In this document: positions 24,753-33,492 of the stretch, in pieces
Layout of the letters: each line of letters opens with the position of its first letter
Position numbering within the stretch: the first letter of the stretch is position 1
Source of the DNA: Pseudonocardia sp. MH-G8
GTDB lineage: Bacteria > Actinomycetota > Actinomycetes > Mycobacteriales > Pseudonocardiaceae
Assembly: GCF_002262885.1 (NCBI RefSeq)
Contig: NZ_NKYF01000018.1
Location: 1-64,000 of the forward strand
Reading direction: 5' to 3'
DNA length: 64,000 nucleotides
Notes under the pieces: generated by a model
The model's database searches: none
Told to the model about the DNA's origin: nothing
The model's input: the letters and a program-made list of their open reading frames with translations, nothing else
Translations under genes and position numbers: made by a program

Positions 24753-25592
24753 TCAGCCGGCCGCCAGTTCCTCGAGCCGCCCGCGCAGGCGCCCGACCAG
24801 CCGGGTGTGCAGCTGGCAGACCCGCGACTCGGTCACGCCGAGCAGCCGGCCGATCTCGGCGAGCGTGCGGTTCTCGAGGTAGTACAGCCGCACCACGGCC
24901 CGGTCGCGCTCACCCAGCTGCGCGACCGCCTGGGCGAGCTGGCGCAGGGTCTCGGTGGTCTGCACGACGGTCATCGGGTCAGGGGCGGCCTCGTCGGCCA
25001 GCACCTCCGACACGCCACTGCTGTTCTCGTCCAGCGCCTCCACGCTGATCAGCTGCACCTGGCGGCTGCCCGAACGCAGCTCGTGGACGCCGACGCCGAC
25101 CTCCGCGGCGAGCTCACCGTCGGTGGGCGCCCGCAGCAGGCGCGCCTCGAGGCGTTCCTGCGCACGGTCCAGCTCGCGGGCCCGCCCCCGGACGGTGCGC
25201 GGCACCCAGTCCTGCGCGCGCAGCTCGTCGATGATCGCTCCGCGGATGCGCGGGACCGCGTAGCTCTCGAAGCGGGGGCAGCGCTCGGGGTCGAAGCGCT
25301 CGATGGCATCGATCAGGCCGAAGACCCCGCACTGCACCAGGTCACCGACCTCGACGTAGGAGGGCAACGCGCTCCCCAGCCGGTGCGCGACGGCCCGCAG
25401 GAGCGGCGAGTAGTGCACGACGAGACGGTCACGCAACGCACGGCTGGGCTCGGCCAGGAACTCCTCCCACAGCTCGTCGACCGATGCCGGGGCGGCCGGC
25501 CGCACCGCCACCTGCACGACCGGGCCGGGTAGCGCTCTGAGCTGCGCCGAAGGGGCCTGTACGACGTTATGCCCTCGGGTGCGCCTGCTCAT
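24753..25592 (-). CDS. whiG: RNA polymerase sigma factor of the FliA/WhiG group
   Basis: The 279-residue sigma-70 factor contains region 2 (HYSPLLRAVAHRL, VGDLVQCGVFGLIDAIERFDP), region 3 (WVPRTVRGRARELDRA, TDGELAAEVGV) and region 4 (LENRTLAEIGRLLGVTESRV). In actinomycetes this group directs genes of sporulation or motility. The N-terminus is about 35 residues of unconserved sequence. Its start lies inside the end of xerC (26-bp overlap), so it is translated from the same message. No anti-sigma gene is adjacent. Confidence 0.9.
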   Translation of the reverse strand: MSRRTRGHNVVQAPSAQLRALPGPVVQVAVRPAAPASVDELWEEFLAEPSRALRDRLVVHYSPLLRAVAHRLGSALPSYVEVGDLVQCGVFGLIDAIERFDPERCPRFESYAVPRIRGAIIDELRAQDWVPRTVRGRARELDRAQERLEARLLRAPTDGELAAEVGVGVHELRSGSRQVQLISVEALDENSSGVSEVLADEAAPDPMTVVQTTETLRQLAQAVAQLGERDRAVVRLYYLENRTLAEIGRLLGVTESRVCQLHTRLVGRLRGRLEELAAG

Positions 25593-26481
25593 GAACCACC
25601 TTCAGCCGCTCGACCGTCACCTGCGTGTAGAGCTGAGTGGTTGCTAGCTTAGCGTGACCGAGTAACTCCTGTACGTAACGGAGGTCCGCGCCGCCCTCGA
25701 GCATGTGCGTTGCCGCAGCGTGGCGCAGGCCATGGGGCCCCACATCCGGCGCGCCGGGCACCGCGGACAGCGCCCCGTGCACGATCCCGCGCGCGACCCG
25801 CGTGTCGAGCCTGCCGCCCCGCACACCGAGCAGCAGCGCGCGCGGCGATCCGGGCCGCGCCAGCGCCCCGCGGCCCCGCGCCAGCCACCGTCGCAGCGCG
25901 TCGGAGGCGGGGACACCGTAGACGACGGTGCGCTCCCGGTCGCCCTTCCCGACGACCCGCAGCGCGCGCCGTTCACCGTCGACGTCGTCCAGGTCGAGGG
26001 CGCACAGCTCGGCGACGCGCACCCCGGTGGCGTAGAGCATCTCCAGCACCAGCAGGTCGCGCAGTGCCACCGGTTCGTCCTCCGCCGCCCCGCTGCCGGC
26101 GGCGTGGAGCACGGCGGCGGCCTCCTCGGCGGTGGGGACCTCGGGGACCGCGTGCCGTGGTCGGGGTGACACGAGCCGCGCACCGGAGTCGGAGGGCAGC
26201 CGTCCGGTGCGGTGCGCCCACGCGCTGAAGGTGCGGGCGGCCGCCGCGCGCCGGGCCAGCGTGGCCCGGCCGAGCCCCGCCGCGTGCCCGGCGGCCAACC
26301 AGCGGCGCAGCAGGGGCAGATCGACCTCGTGCAGGTGGCCGACGCCCGCGAGCAGACCCGCGAGATCGCTGCGGTAAGCCCGCACGGTGTGCGCCGAGCG
26401 ACCCTGCTCCAGCGCCAGGTGCCTCAGGAACGCGTCCAGTGCTGCCGCCGGCTCGGGCGCGATCTCCAGCGAGGGCGACAT
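25567..26481 (-). CDS. xerC: Tyrosine recombinase XerC
   Basis: The 304-residue recombinase resolves chromosome dimers at dif. All catalytic residues are visible: Arg155 (TGVRVAEL), Lys179 (GKGDRER), His250 and Arg253 (HGLRHAAATHML), His276 (LLGHAKLATTQ) and the nucleophile Tyr285. The N-terminal SAM-like core-binding domain covers residues 10-95. I chose ATG 26481 (MSPSLEIAPEPAAALDAFL). Its place between dprA and whiG is the usual actinobacterial one. Confidence 0.93.
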   Translation of the reverse strand: MSPSLEIAPEPAAALDAFLRHLALEQGRSAHTVRAYRSDLAGLLAGVGHLHEVDLPLLRRWLAAGHAAGLGRATLARRAAAARTFSAWAHRTGRLPSDSGARLVSPRPRHAVPEVPTAEEAAAVLHAAGSGAAEDEPVALRDLLVLEMLYATGVRVAELCALDLDDVDGERRALRVVGKGDRERTVVYGVPASDALRRWLARGRGALARPGSPRALLLGVRGGRLDTRVARGIVHGALSAVPGAPDVGPHGLRHAAATHMLEGGADLRYVQELLGHAKLATTQLYTQVTVERLKVVHEQAHPRA

Positions 26482-26512
26482 CGCCCGACCGTGCGCGCAC
26501 CCGGACCCGTGG

Positions 26513-27667
26513 TCAAGCACCGGCCGCGCGTGTCGAGGCCGCCTGCGCTGCGGGGCAGCGGCGCCAGCGGCCGTCCCGATGCTCCACGAGCCCCCGGCGC
26601 TCCAGCGCGACGAGGGCCGACCGCACCGCGCCGATCGGCACCCCGGACTCGAGCGCGAGCCAGCGCGAATCGCGGGCGACGCGCGCCGGCAGCGCGTCGT
26701 GGACGCGGGCGGCCGCCGCGTCGAGCCCGTCGGTGACGCGGGCGGCTCCGGCCTCCAGCGGCTCGGCGAGGTGCACCCCCATCGGCGCCACTGCCTCCAG
26801 CACCTCCTCGGTGCGCGTGACCAGCAGCGCACCGTCCCGGACGAGACGGTGACAGCCGGCCGACAGGCCCGATGTGACCGCACCGGGCACGGCCATCACC
26901 GGCCGGCCGAGCGAGGCGGCGTCGGAGGCGGTGCGTTGCGCACCGCTGCGCAGCGCCGCCTCGACGACCACGGTGCCCCCGGCGAGGCCCGCGATGATCC
27001 GGTTGCGCACGAGGAAGCGGTGCCGCGCAGGCACGCTGCCCGGTGGGTACTCGCTCACGACGAGCCCACCGGCGGCGATCCGCTCCAGGAGCAGCTGGTG
27101 CGACGCGGGATAGGGGCGCTCGACGCCGCAGGCGAGCACCGCCGTGGTGGGCCCATCGACGGCGAGGGCACCCCGGTGCGCGGCGCCGTCGACACCGATG
27201 GCGGCACCGGAGACGACCGTGTAACCACGGTCGGCGAGCCCGGCGCCCAGCTCGCCCGCCACGTGGAGGCCGTAGCTCGTGGCCGCGCGCGCCCCCACGA
27301 CGGCCACCGCCCGCCCGCTGAGCGTGCGGAGCACGCCGCTCCCGCGCACCCAGAGCGCGAGCGGCGGCGCCAGCTCCGCCACCCCGGCCGCATCGAAGGC
27401 CTCGAACGCATCGGCGGGCCACTCGTCGTGCTCCGGAACTAGCAAGCGCGCCCCGGCCGCGGCGGCGGCCGCGAGATCCGCGTCCTCGCGGTGCACCGCC
27501 CGGCGCACCCCGGTCTCCCCCGCCACCTGCTCACCGACCCGGCCGGCGTGCACCCACTCCGCCGCCTCCACGGGCCCCACCTCGGCCACGAGCTCGGCCA
27601 GCGCGGGGGCGGGCGGCTCGGCGACCCGGGACAGGTACGCCCGCGCGCGCAGGAGCCGCACGTTCAT
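26513..27667 (-). CDS. dprA: DNA-processing protein DprA
   Basis: The 384-residue protein has the Rossmann-like DprA core that binds single-stranded DNA and loads RecA in natural transformation: VAVVGARAATSYG, VSGAAIGVDGAAHRGAL, YPASHQLLLERI and FLVRNRIIAGLAGGTVVVEA. A C-terminal winged helix (LALESGVPIGAVRSALVALERRG) is present. It is coupled to comM by a four-base start/stop overlap. The actinobacterial role outside competence is not settled. Confidence 0.93.
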   Translation of the reverse strand: MNVRLLRARAYLSRVAEPPAPALAELVAEVGPVEAAEWVHAGRVGEQVAGETGVRRAVHREDADLAAAAAAGARLLVPEHDEWPADAFEAFDAAGVAELAPPLALWVRGSGVLRTLSGRAVAVVGARAATSYGLHVAGELGAGLADRGYTVVSGAAIGVDGAAHRGALAVDGPTTAVLACGVERPYPASHQLLLERIAAGGLVVSEYPPGSVPARHRFLVRNRIIAGLAGGTVVVEAALRSGAQRTASDAASLGRPVMAVPGAVTSGLSAGCHRLVRDGALLVTRTEEVLEAVAPMGVHLAEPLEAGAARVTDGLDAAAARVHDALPARVARDSRWLALESGVPIGAVRSALVALERRGLVEHRDGRWRRCPAAQAASTRAAGA

Positions 27668-29172
27668 GCCGCCCTCCGGTCCCGGAAGTACAGCGCGGTC
27701 TCGATCAGGTCCTCGTCGGGCCGATCGCGCCCGCCCAGGTCGGCCAAGGTCCAGGCCACCCGCAGCGCGCGATCGGCCCCCCGCGCGGTGAGCTCCCCCG
27801 CGCGCAGCCCGGCGTCGAGCGGGCGCACGACCGGCCGGGGCAGCGCGAACCGCGTGCGCAGGACCGGACCCGGCACCTCCGCGTTGGTGCGCCAGCCGAA
27901 CGCCGACCAGCGCTGCGCGGCGGCAGCCCGGGCGGCATGCACGCGGGCCCGGACCGTGGCGGTGTCCTCGCCCTCTCCGGACGCCGCGGAGAGCGCCGTG
28001 ACCGGGAACATCCGGGCGCGCAGGTCGACGCGGTCGAGCAGCGGACCCGACAGCCGGCCCAGGTAGCGCCGCCGCACCAGCGACGGGCAGACGCAGTCGC
28101 GGTCGTGTGCCGGCGCGCAGGGGCACGGGTTGGCCGCCAGCACGAGCTGGAACCGCGCCGGGTAGGCAACGGTGCCCTCGGCCCGGGCCAGCCGCACCTC
28201 GCCCTCCTCCAGCGGGGTGCGCAGGGCATCGAGCATGGCCGCTCCCCACTCCGGCGCCTCGTCCATGAACAGGACGCCGAGGTGGGCCAGCGACACCGCG
28301 CCGGGCCGGGCGAGCCCGCTGCCCCCGCCCACGAGCGCGGCCATCGAGCTGGAGTGGTGGGGCGCCACGAAAGGCGGGACCGTGCTCAGCGCGTCGCCTC
28401 CGGGCAGCCGACCCGCGACCGACCGGACGGCCGCGAGCGCGAGCGCCTCCTCCGCACCCAGCCGCGGCAGCAGACCGACGAAGCGCTGCGCGAGCATGGT
28501 CTTCCCGGTGCCCGGCGGCCCCACCAGCAGCACGTGGTGACCGCCGGCCGCGGCGATCTCCATGGCGTGCCGCGCGTCGTCCTGGCCCACGACGTCGGCG
28601 AGGTCGAGCGGCTGCACCACCTCGTCGTGGACGACCGGACCCGGCCTGTGCAGGGCGTGGCCGTGCTGCAGGAACGCCAGCACCGCGTCGAGGCCGGCCG
28701 CCCCGTGCACCTCGATGCCCTCCACGAGGGCGGCCTCGGTCAGTGCGGACTCGGGCACCACGGCCCGCTCCATCCCGGCCGCGCGCGCCGCGAGCAGGCA
28801 CGGCAGCACGCCGCGGACGGGCCGCAGCCTGCCGTCGAGCGCCAGCTCCCCGAGCAGGACGGTGCGATCGAGCGCGGCCTGCGGCAGGACCTCCTTCGCG
28901 CCGAGCACGGCACAGGCGAGCGCCAAGTCGAATGCGCTGCCCGCCTTGCGCAACGTGGCCGGTGAGAGAGCCAGCACGATCCGCTGGTTGGGCCATTTCT
29001 GATCGCTGTTGACGATGGCCGCGCGGACGCGGTCCTTCGACTCGTGCAACGCGGCGTCGGGCAAGCCGACCAGGTGGAACCCCGGCAGCCCGTCCCCGAC
29101 GTCGGCCTCGATCTCGACCACGTGCCCGTCGACGCCGAGCAGGGCCACCGAATGCGCGCGTGCGAGCGGCAT
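27664..29172 (-). CDS. comM: ComM/YifB family AAA+ ATPase (Mg-chelatase-like)
   Basis: The 502-residue protein begins with the Lon-protease-like domain (MPLARAHSVALLGVDGHVVE, FHLVGLPDAALHESKDRV), followed by an AAA+ module with Walker A GPPGTGKTML and a Walker B in GVLFMDEAPEW, and a zinc-finger-like CPCAPAHDRDCVCP segment. In competent bacteria ComM is a branch-migration helicase for integrating donor DNA. It forms one operon with yraN upstream and dprA downstream, with one-base and four-base overlaps. Confidence 0.93.
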   Translation of the reverse strand: MPLARAHSVALLGVDGHVVEIEADVGDGLPGFHLVGLPDAALHESKDRVRAAIVNSDQKWPNQRIVLALSPATLRKAGSAFDLALACAVLGAKEVLPQAALDRTVLLGELALDGRLRPVRGVLPCLLAARAAGMERAVVPESALTEAALVEGIEVHGAAGLDAVLAFLQHGHALHRPGPVVHDEVVQPLDLADVVGQDDARHAMEIAAAGGHHVLLVGPPGTGKTMLAQRFVGLLPRLGAEEALALAAVRSVAGRLPGGDALSTVPPFVAPHHSSSMAALVGGGSGLARPGAVSLAHLGVLFMDEAPEWGAAMLDALRTPLEEGEVRLARAEGTVAYPARFQLVLAANPCPCAPAHDRDCVCPSLVRRRYLGRLSGPLLDRVDLRARMFPVTALSAASGEGEDTATVRARVHAARAAAAQRWSAFGWRTNAEVPGPVLRTRFALPRPVVRPLDAGLRAGELTARGADRALRVAWTLADLGGRDRPDEDLIETALYFRDRRAA

Positions 29173-29528
29173 CAGAACGCCGCCTCGTAGTGCTGGACCG
29201 CGACCGGCGCGCCGGGCTCGGCCACCACGGCGAGCACGTCGAACCGGATCTCGCACCAGCGGACCCGGTGTGCCGCGAGCCAGGCCTGGGTGATCAGCCG
29301 GATGCGGGCCGCCTTGCGCCGGTCGACCGCTTCGGCCGGCGCCCCGAACCGCGTGCTCGAGCGCGTCTTGACCTCGCACACGACCAGCCGGGCGGAATCG
29401 GTGGCGACCAGGTCGAGCTCGCCGTGGCGGCACCGCCAATTGCGGGACAGGACCACCAGTCCCTGCTGCTCGAGGTACTTCGCCGCGAGGTCCTCACCGC
29501 GGCGCCCGAGCTCGTCCTTCGCTGCCAT
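29172..29528 (-). CDS. YraN family (UPF0102) nuclease-fold protein
   Basis: The 118-residue protein has the PD-(D/E)xK-like UPF0102 pattern: LGRRGEDLAAKYLEQQG, LSRNWRCRHGELDLVATD and VVCEVKTRSSTRFGAP, with the E-x-D and E-x-K residues in place. The biochemical role is unknown; the fold suggests a Holliday-junction-resolvase relative. It overlaps the comM start by one base. Confidence 0.92.
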   Translation of the reverse strand: MAAKDELGRRGEDLAAKYLEQQGLVVLSRNWRCRHGELDLVATDSARLVVCEVKTRSSTRFGAPAEAVDRRKAARIRLITQAWLAAHRVRWCEIRFDVLAVVAEPGAPVAVQHYEAAF

Positions 29529-29640
29529 ACCGACAACGATCGGCCAGGTGGGCGGCGCGGGACAGCCCGATCGGAGAACTGTGGACAGCCGGGAGGCGAG
29601 GTGGACAACTCGCCCCGGCCGACGCGGAACCGTCGCAGGC

Positions 29641-29964
29641 CTACGGGCCGAACTGGTCGCCCTCCGGGAGCCGCAGGTCCGGCTTGTCCAGCTCCTCCAC
29701 GTTGACGTCCTTGAACGTCAGTACCCGGACGTTCTTCACGAACCGCGCGGGCCGGTACATGTCCCACACCCACGCGTCGGACATCCGCACCTCGAAATAG
29801 ATCTCCCCGTCGGCGTTGCGCGCGGCAACGTCGACCGAGTTGGCCAGGTAGAAGCGACGCTCCGTCTCCACGACGTAGGAGAACTGGGCGACGATGTCCC
29901 GGTACTCCTTGTAGAGCGTGAGCTCCATCTCGGTCTCGTACTTCTCGAGATCCTCGGCGCTCAC
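29641..29964 (-). CDS. DUF2469 family protein
   Basis: The 107-residue acidic protein is the DUF2469 product that always follows rnhB in actinobacteria: SAEDLEKYETEMELTLYKEY at the start and YRPARFVKNVRVLTFKDVNV near the end are nearly invariant. The GTG start overlaps the rnhB stop codon by four bases. No function is established; there is no signal or membrane segment. 111 bp without a gene separate it from yraN. Confidence 0.93.
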   Translation of the reverse strand: MSAEDLEKYETEMELTLYKEYRDIVAQFSYVVETERRFYLANSVDVAARNADGEIYFEVRMSDAWVWDMYRPARFVKNVRVLTFKDVNVEELDKPDLRLPEGDQFGP

Positions 29965-30830
29965 GGTGCTACCCCTCCTCCGACACCGTCGGACGTCCCG
30001 ACGACGAGCGCCCCATTGTGGACCAGACCCTCCGCGAGGTCCTCGGCGAGCCCCGACTCGATGGTGTCGTCCCCCATCTGGTCCAGGATCTCCTCGTCCG
30101 ACGGCGCGGCGGGCGGCCGCAGCCCGTCGCGGGCCGCGCGGACGTTGACGAACGAGTAGCGGTGCACCCGGCTCGGGCCGTGCACGAGCATGGCCTCGTC
30201 GTGCACCGGCGTGCAGTAGCCCTTGTGCTCGGCGAAACCGTACTCGGGGAACTCCGCGTCGAGCCCAACCATGATCCGGTCCCGGGTGACCTTCGCCAAC
30301 ACCGACGCGGCCGCCACGCACGCCGCGACCTGGTCGCCCTTCTGCACCGCCAGCGCGGGGCTGCCGAACCCCCGTACCGCGAACCCGTCGGTCAGGACGT
30401 AGCCCGGCCGGTCGCTCAACCCGGCGACGGCCCGGCGCATCCCCTCGATGTTCGCCACGTGCACACCGCGGCGGTCGACCTCCTCGGGCGGGATGACGAC
30501 CACGGCCGCATCCTGCGCACGGCGGGTGATCAGCGCGTAGTACTCCTCGCGCGCCGCCGCCGTGAGCAGCTTGGAGTCGGTCAGCCCCTCCAGCCGCTTG
30601 GCGTCGCCCGGCCGCAGGACGCAGGCGGCCACCACCAGCGGGCCGGCGCATGCGCCCCGCCCGGCCTCGTCGACGCCCGCGACCGGCCCCAGACCGTGCC
30701 GGTGCAGGGTGCTCTGCAGGGTCCAGCTGCCCGACCGGCGCACCACGGCGCGGGTCGGGCGCAGTTCGGGCGGCAGGGTGGGGCGCACAAGGCGGCGCGG
30801 GCGCCTGCGGGCTACGGGTCGTGCGGCCAT
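29961..30830 (-). CDS. rnhB: Ribonuclease HII
   Basis: The 289-residue enzyme removes ribonucleotides and RNA primers from DNA. AGVDEAGRGACAGPLVVAA contains the first Asp-Glu catalytic pair, and a further Asp lies in LTDGFAVRG, with the AASVLAKVTRDRIM block following. The C-terminal 60 residues (after YSFVNVRAARDGL) are an acidic extension beyond the catalytic core, and about 35 basic residues precede it. It stands between lepB and the DUF2469 gene. Confidence 0.95.
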   Translation of the reverse strand: MAARPVARRRPRRLVRPTLPPELRPTRAVVRRSGSWTLQSTLHRHGLGPVAGVDEAGRGACAGPLVVAACVLRPGDAKRLEGLTDSKLLTAAAREEYYALITRRAQDAAVVVIPPEEVDRRGVHVANIEGMRRAVAGLSDRPGYVLTDGFAVRGFGSPALAVQKGDQVAACVAAASVLAKVTRDRIMVGLDAEFPEYGFAEHKGYCTPVHDEAMLVHGPSRVHRYSFVNVRAARDGLRPPAAPSDEEILDQMGDDTIESGLAEDLAEGLVHNGALVVGTSDGVGGGVAP

Positions 30831-30869
30831 CGGGAAGCAGTGTCCGCCAGGTGTCCGGGAGGCACGCGC

Positions 30870-32060
30870 TCAGGGTCGCCGGTGCGGGAGGAACTCCGGG
30901 TCTGCCGCCTGCCGGCGACGGCGGGCCACGGCCGGCGGCAGCGTGCCGACCAACCCGAGGGCGATCGGAGCGCCGGCCCCCGCACCCATGCCGACGGCCG
31001 TGGACTGCGGGTCGTCCGCCGCGATCCACCCGAACCGGTCGAACGGCAGCACGACCAGCCGGGCCAGCCCGATGACGTTCTCCACCGGCACGGCGCCGTG
31101 GTCGGGCACCCGCGAGTCGGCCGAGTTGTTGCGGCTGTCGCCCATCATCCACAGGTGCCCCTCGGGGACCGTGACGGGCCCGAACGGTGCCTGCTTGGGC
31201 GGGCCGGCCTCGGGGAGGTAGTAGACGTAGGGCTCGTCGAGCTGTTCGCCGTCCACCATGACCTGGCCGCGCGCGTCGCAGCACTGCACGGTCTGGCCGC
31301 CGACGGCGATGATCCGCTTGACGAAGTCCTTCTCGTCCGGCGGGGCGAGCCCGATCAGGGACCCGAACAGCTGCAGGCCCTGCACCACGGCGTTGCCCGG
31401 CTCCGCGACGTCGACCTCGCTGCTCCAGCTCTCCGGGCCGCGGAACACCACGACGTCACCCGGAGCGGGGTCGGTGAACCGGTAGGTGATCTTGTCGACG
31501 AGCACGCGGTCGTTGTTGCACCCGGTGCAGCCGTGCAGCGTGGTCTCCATCGACCCGGACGGGATCACGTAGACCTTCGCGAGGAACGTCTGGATCAGGA
31601 ACGTGAGCACCAGCGCCGTGACGATGAGGATCGGCAGTTCTTTCCAGAACGTGGGGCGCCGCCGCCGGCCGGGGCGGACCTTGCGGCCACTCGCCTCCAC
31701 CTGCTCGCGGTACTCCGACGCCGGCCGCCCCTCCGGGGACGCGCCCGCACGACGGCGGTGCCGCCCCGGTGCCTCCGCATCGCCCAGCAGGTCACCGTGG
31801 ACGATGGTGGGCTCGTCGTCAGCGGGATCGGGGCGCCCGGACCCGAGCTGCGGCGCCGGGTGAGCACCGTTCGGTCCCGGTGGCGGCGCGCCGTTCAGCG
31901 GGCGTGCACCACCGACCGGCCCGCCGGGAGGCATCCCGTTCGGAGCCCCCGGCCGCGGACCGGAGCGTCCCGCCGGTGGGTAGGGGTGGCGACCCTCGCC
32001 GGGCTCGAACCGAGGGGGCACCCGACGGTCGTCGGGGAGCTCGGGGAGGGCCACGCCCAC
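30870..32060 (-). CDS. lepB: Signal peptidase I
   Basis: The 396-residue membrane enzyme removes signal peptides. It has a long Pro/Gly-rich cytoplasmic N-terminus (about 140 residues), one membrane segment (ELPILIVTALVLTFLIQTFL), the catalytic Ser in VIPSGSMETTL and the catalytic Lys in DFVKRIIAVGG, with the WMMGDSRNNSADSR box completing the site. A second hydrophobic segment lies near the C-terminus. An unusual CTGCNNDR insert follows the Ser motif and a second Cys pair is at QCCDARG. The start may be later, because the proline-rich part is poorly conserved. Confidence 0.93.
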   Translation of the reverse strand: MGVALPELPDDRRVPPRFEPGEGRHPYPPAGRSGPRPGAPNGMPPGGPVGGARPLNGAPPPGPNGAHPAPQLGSGRPDPADDEPTIVHGDLLGDAEAPGRHRRRAGASPEGRPASEYREQVEASGRKVRPGRRRRPTFWKELPILIVTALVLTFLIQTFLAKVYVIPSGSMETTLHGCTGCNNDRVLVDKITYRFTDPAPGDVVVFRGPESWSSEVDVAEPGNAVVQGLQLFGSLIGLAPPDEKDFVKRIIAVGGQTVQCCDARGQVMVDGEQLDEPYVYYLPEAGPPKQAPFGPVTVPEGHLWMMGDSRNNSADSRVPDHGAVPVENVIGLARLVVLPFDRFGWIAADDPQSTAVGMGAGAGAPIALGLVGTLPPAVARRRRQAADPEFLPHRRP

Positions 32061-32087
32061 GAGGCTACGGCAACCGCTGTAGCGCGG

Positions 32088-32447
32088 TCAGGACGCGGAC
32101 GGGGTCTCGCGCTTCTCCTTGATCTTCGCGGCCTTGCCGCGCAGATCACGCAGGTAGTAGAGCTTGGCGCGGCGCACGTCGCCGCGGGTGAACAGCTCGA
32201 TCTTGTCGATGTTCGGGGAGTGCACCGGGAAGGTGCGCTCGACGCCGACACCGAACGAGACCTTGCGAACGGTGAAGGTCTCGCGGGCCCCGGCCCCCTG
32301 GCGCCGGATGACGACGCCCTGGAAGACCTGGATGCGGGAGCGGCTGCCCTCGATGACCTTCACGTGCACCTTGAGCGTGTCGCCCGGCCGGAAAGCGGGG
32401 ATGTCGGAGCGCAGCAGCTGTGCGTCCAGTGCGTCCAGGGTGTTCAT
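32088..32447 (-). CDS. rplS: 50S ribosomal protein L19
   Basis: The 119-residue protein matches L19 with FRPGDTLKVHVKVIEGSRSR, FQGVVIRRQG, and ERTFPVHSPNIDKIE. The last 15 residues are a charged KIKEKRETPSAS tail. It lies 134 bp downstream of trmD and 27 bp upstream of lepB. Confidence 0.97.
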   Translation of the reverse strand: MNTLDALDAQLLRSDIPAFRPGDTLKVHVKVIEGSRSRIQVFQGVVIRRQGAGARETFTVRKVSFGVGVERTFPVHSPNIDKIELFTRGDVRRAKLYYLRDLRGKAAKIKEKRETPSAS

Positions 32448-32581
32448 CGCGAAGATCCGTCCTCGGTGATAGCGGTCGTGCAGGGGCGCCGTTCGTACCG
32501 TTGAGCCTCGAGGCGCCGGGCAGGGCCCGTCGGGCGCGGGCAACCAGTCCATGATGCCAGACGCGGGATCGGCCGGTGAAA

Positions 32582-33334
32582 TCACCCGTCCTGCAGTGAC
32601 GCGAGGAAGGCCAGGTCGGCCTTGTCGAGGGCGCCCTCGGGCAGGGCGGCGAGCAGGTCGGGCCGTCGCAGCGCGGTGCGTTCCAGGGCACGGTCGCGTC
32701 GCCACCGGGCGATCGCCGCGTGGTTGCCGCTGCGCAGCACCTGCGGGACGGCGAGGCCGCGCCACGTCTCGGGCCGGGTGTAGGCCGGGCCCTCCAGGAG
32801 CCCGTCGGAGAACGAGTCCTGCTCCGCAGAGGCCGGGTTGCCGAGCACGCCGGGCAGCAGCCGCACGACGGCCTCCACCATGACCAGCACGGCCGCCTCG
32901 CCGCCGACGAGCACGTAGTCGCCGATGCTCACCTCGTCGACCGGGAGGCCGCGGCCGCGTGCGTCGTCGACGACGCGCTGGTCGATGCCCTCGTAGCGCC
33001 CGCACGCGAACAGCAGCCGCTCCTCGCCGGCCCACTCCTGCGCGGTGGCCTGGGTGAACGGCCGCCCCGCGGGCGTGGGGACGACGATCCGCGGCGCCCG
33101 CCGGTCCCGGGCGAGCACCGCGTCGAGGGCCTCGCCCCACACCTGCGGGCGCATCACCATGCCGGGGCCGCCGCCGTAGGGCGCATCGTCCACGGCCTGG
33201 TGGACGTCGTGGGTCCAGTCCCGCAGGTCGTGCACGTCCAGGTCGACGAGCCCGCCCGCGATCGCCCGCCCCAGCAGCGCCTCGCGCAACGGGGTCAGGT
33301 AGCCGGGGAAGATGGTGACCACGTCGATCCGCAC
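32582..33334 (-). CDS. trmD: tRNA (guanine37-N1)-methyltransferase
   Basis: The 250-residue SPOUT enzyme methylates G37 next to the anticodon. RIDVVTIFPGYLTPL is the standard N-terminus, YGGGPGMVMRP and ACGRYEGIDQRV form the trefoil-knot SAM site, and the IGDYVLVGGEAAVLVM loop is complete. I chose GTG 33334, because the family begins there; frames further upstream add an unconserved 23 residues. Its usual upstream partner rimM is displaced by about 8 kb. Confidence 0.96.
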   Translation of the reverse strand: MRIDVVTIFPGYLTPLREALLGRAIAGGLVDLDVHDLRDWTHDVHQAVDDAPYGGGPGMVMRPQVWGEALDAVLARDRRAPRIVVPTPAGRPFTQATAQEWAGEERLLFACGRYEGIDQRVVDDARGRGLPVDEVSIGDYVLVGGEAAVLVMVEAVVRLLPGVLGNPASAEQDSFSDGLLEGPAYTRPETWRGLAVPQVLRSGNHAAIARWRRDRALERTALRRPDLLAALPEGALDKADLAFLASLQDG

Positions 33335-33424
33335 GCACGGATGCTCCCAGCAGCCCCGACCCCGGCCGCGATACCCCTCCGACCGCGACATGCCCACGCC
33401 CACACCCCAACTCGCGGGAGGTGC

Positions 33425-33469
33425 GCCCCGACTCGCGGGGTGGGTCGCCCCACTCCCGCGAGTCGGGGC
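33425..33469. repeat. Palindromic intergenic element, second copy
   Basis: Perfect 15-bp arms (33425-33439 and 33455-33469, core CCCCGACTCGCGGG) flank a 15-base loop. A further half copy, ACTCGCGGGAG, stands just left at 33411-33421. The core CGACTCGCGGG is shared with the element at 8326-8370. It lies between trmD and the Clp-N gene and could end transcription or serve as a REP-like unit. Confidence 0.7.
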
Positions 33470-33492
33470 CTGGGTGCGGGGGTGTCGCGGTG

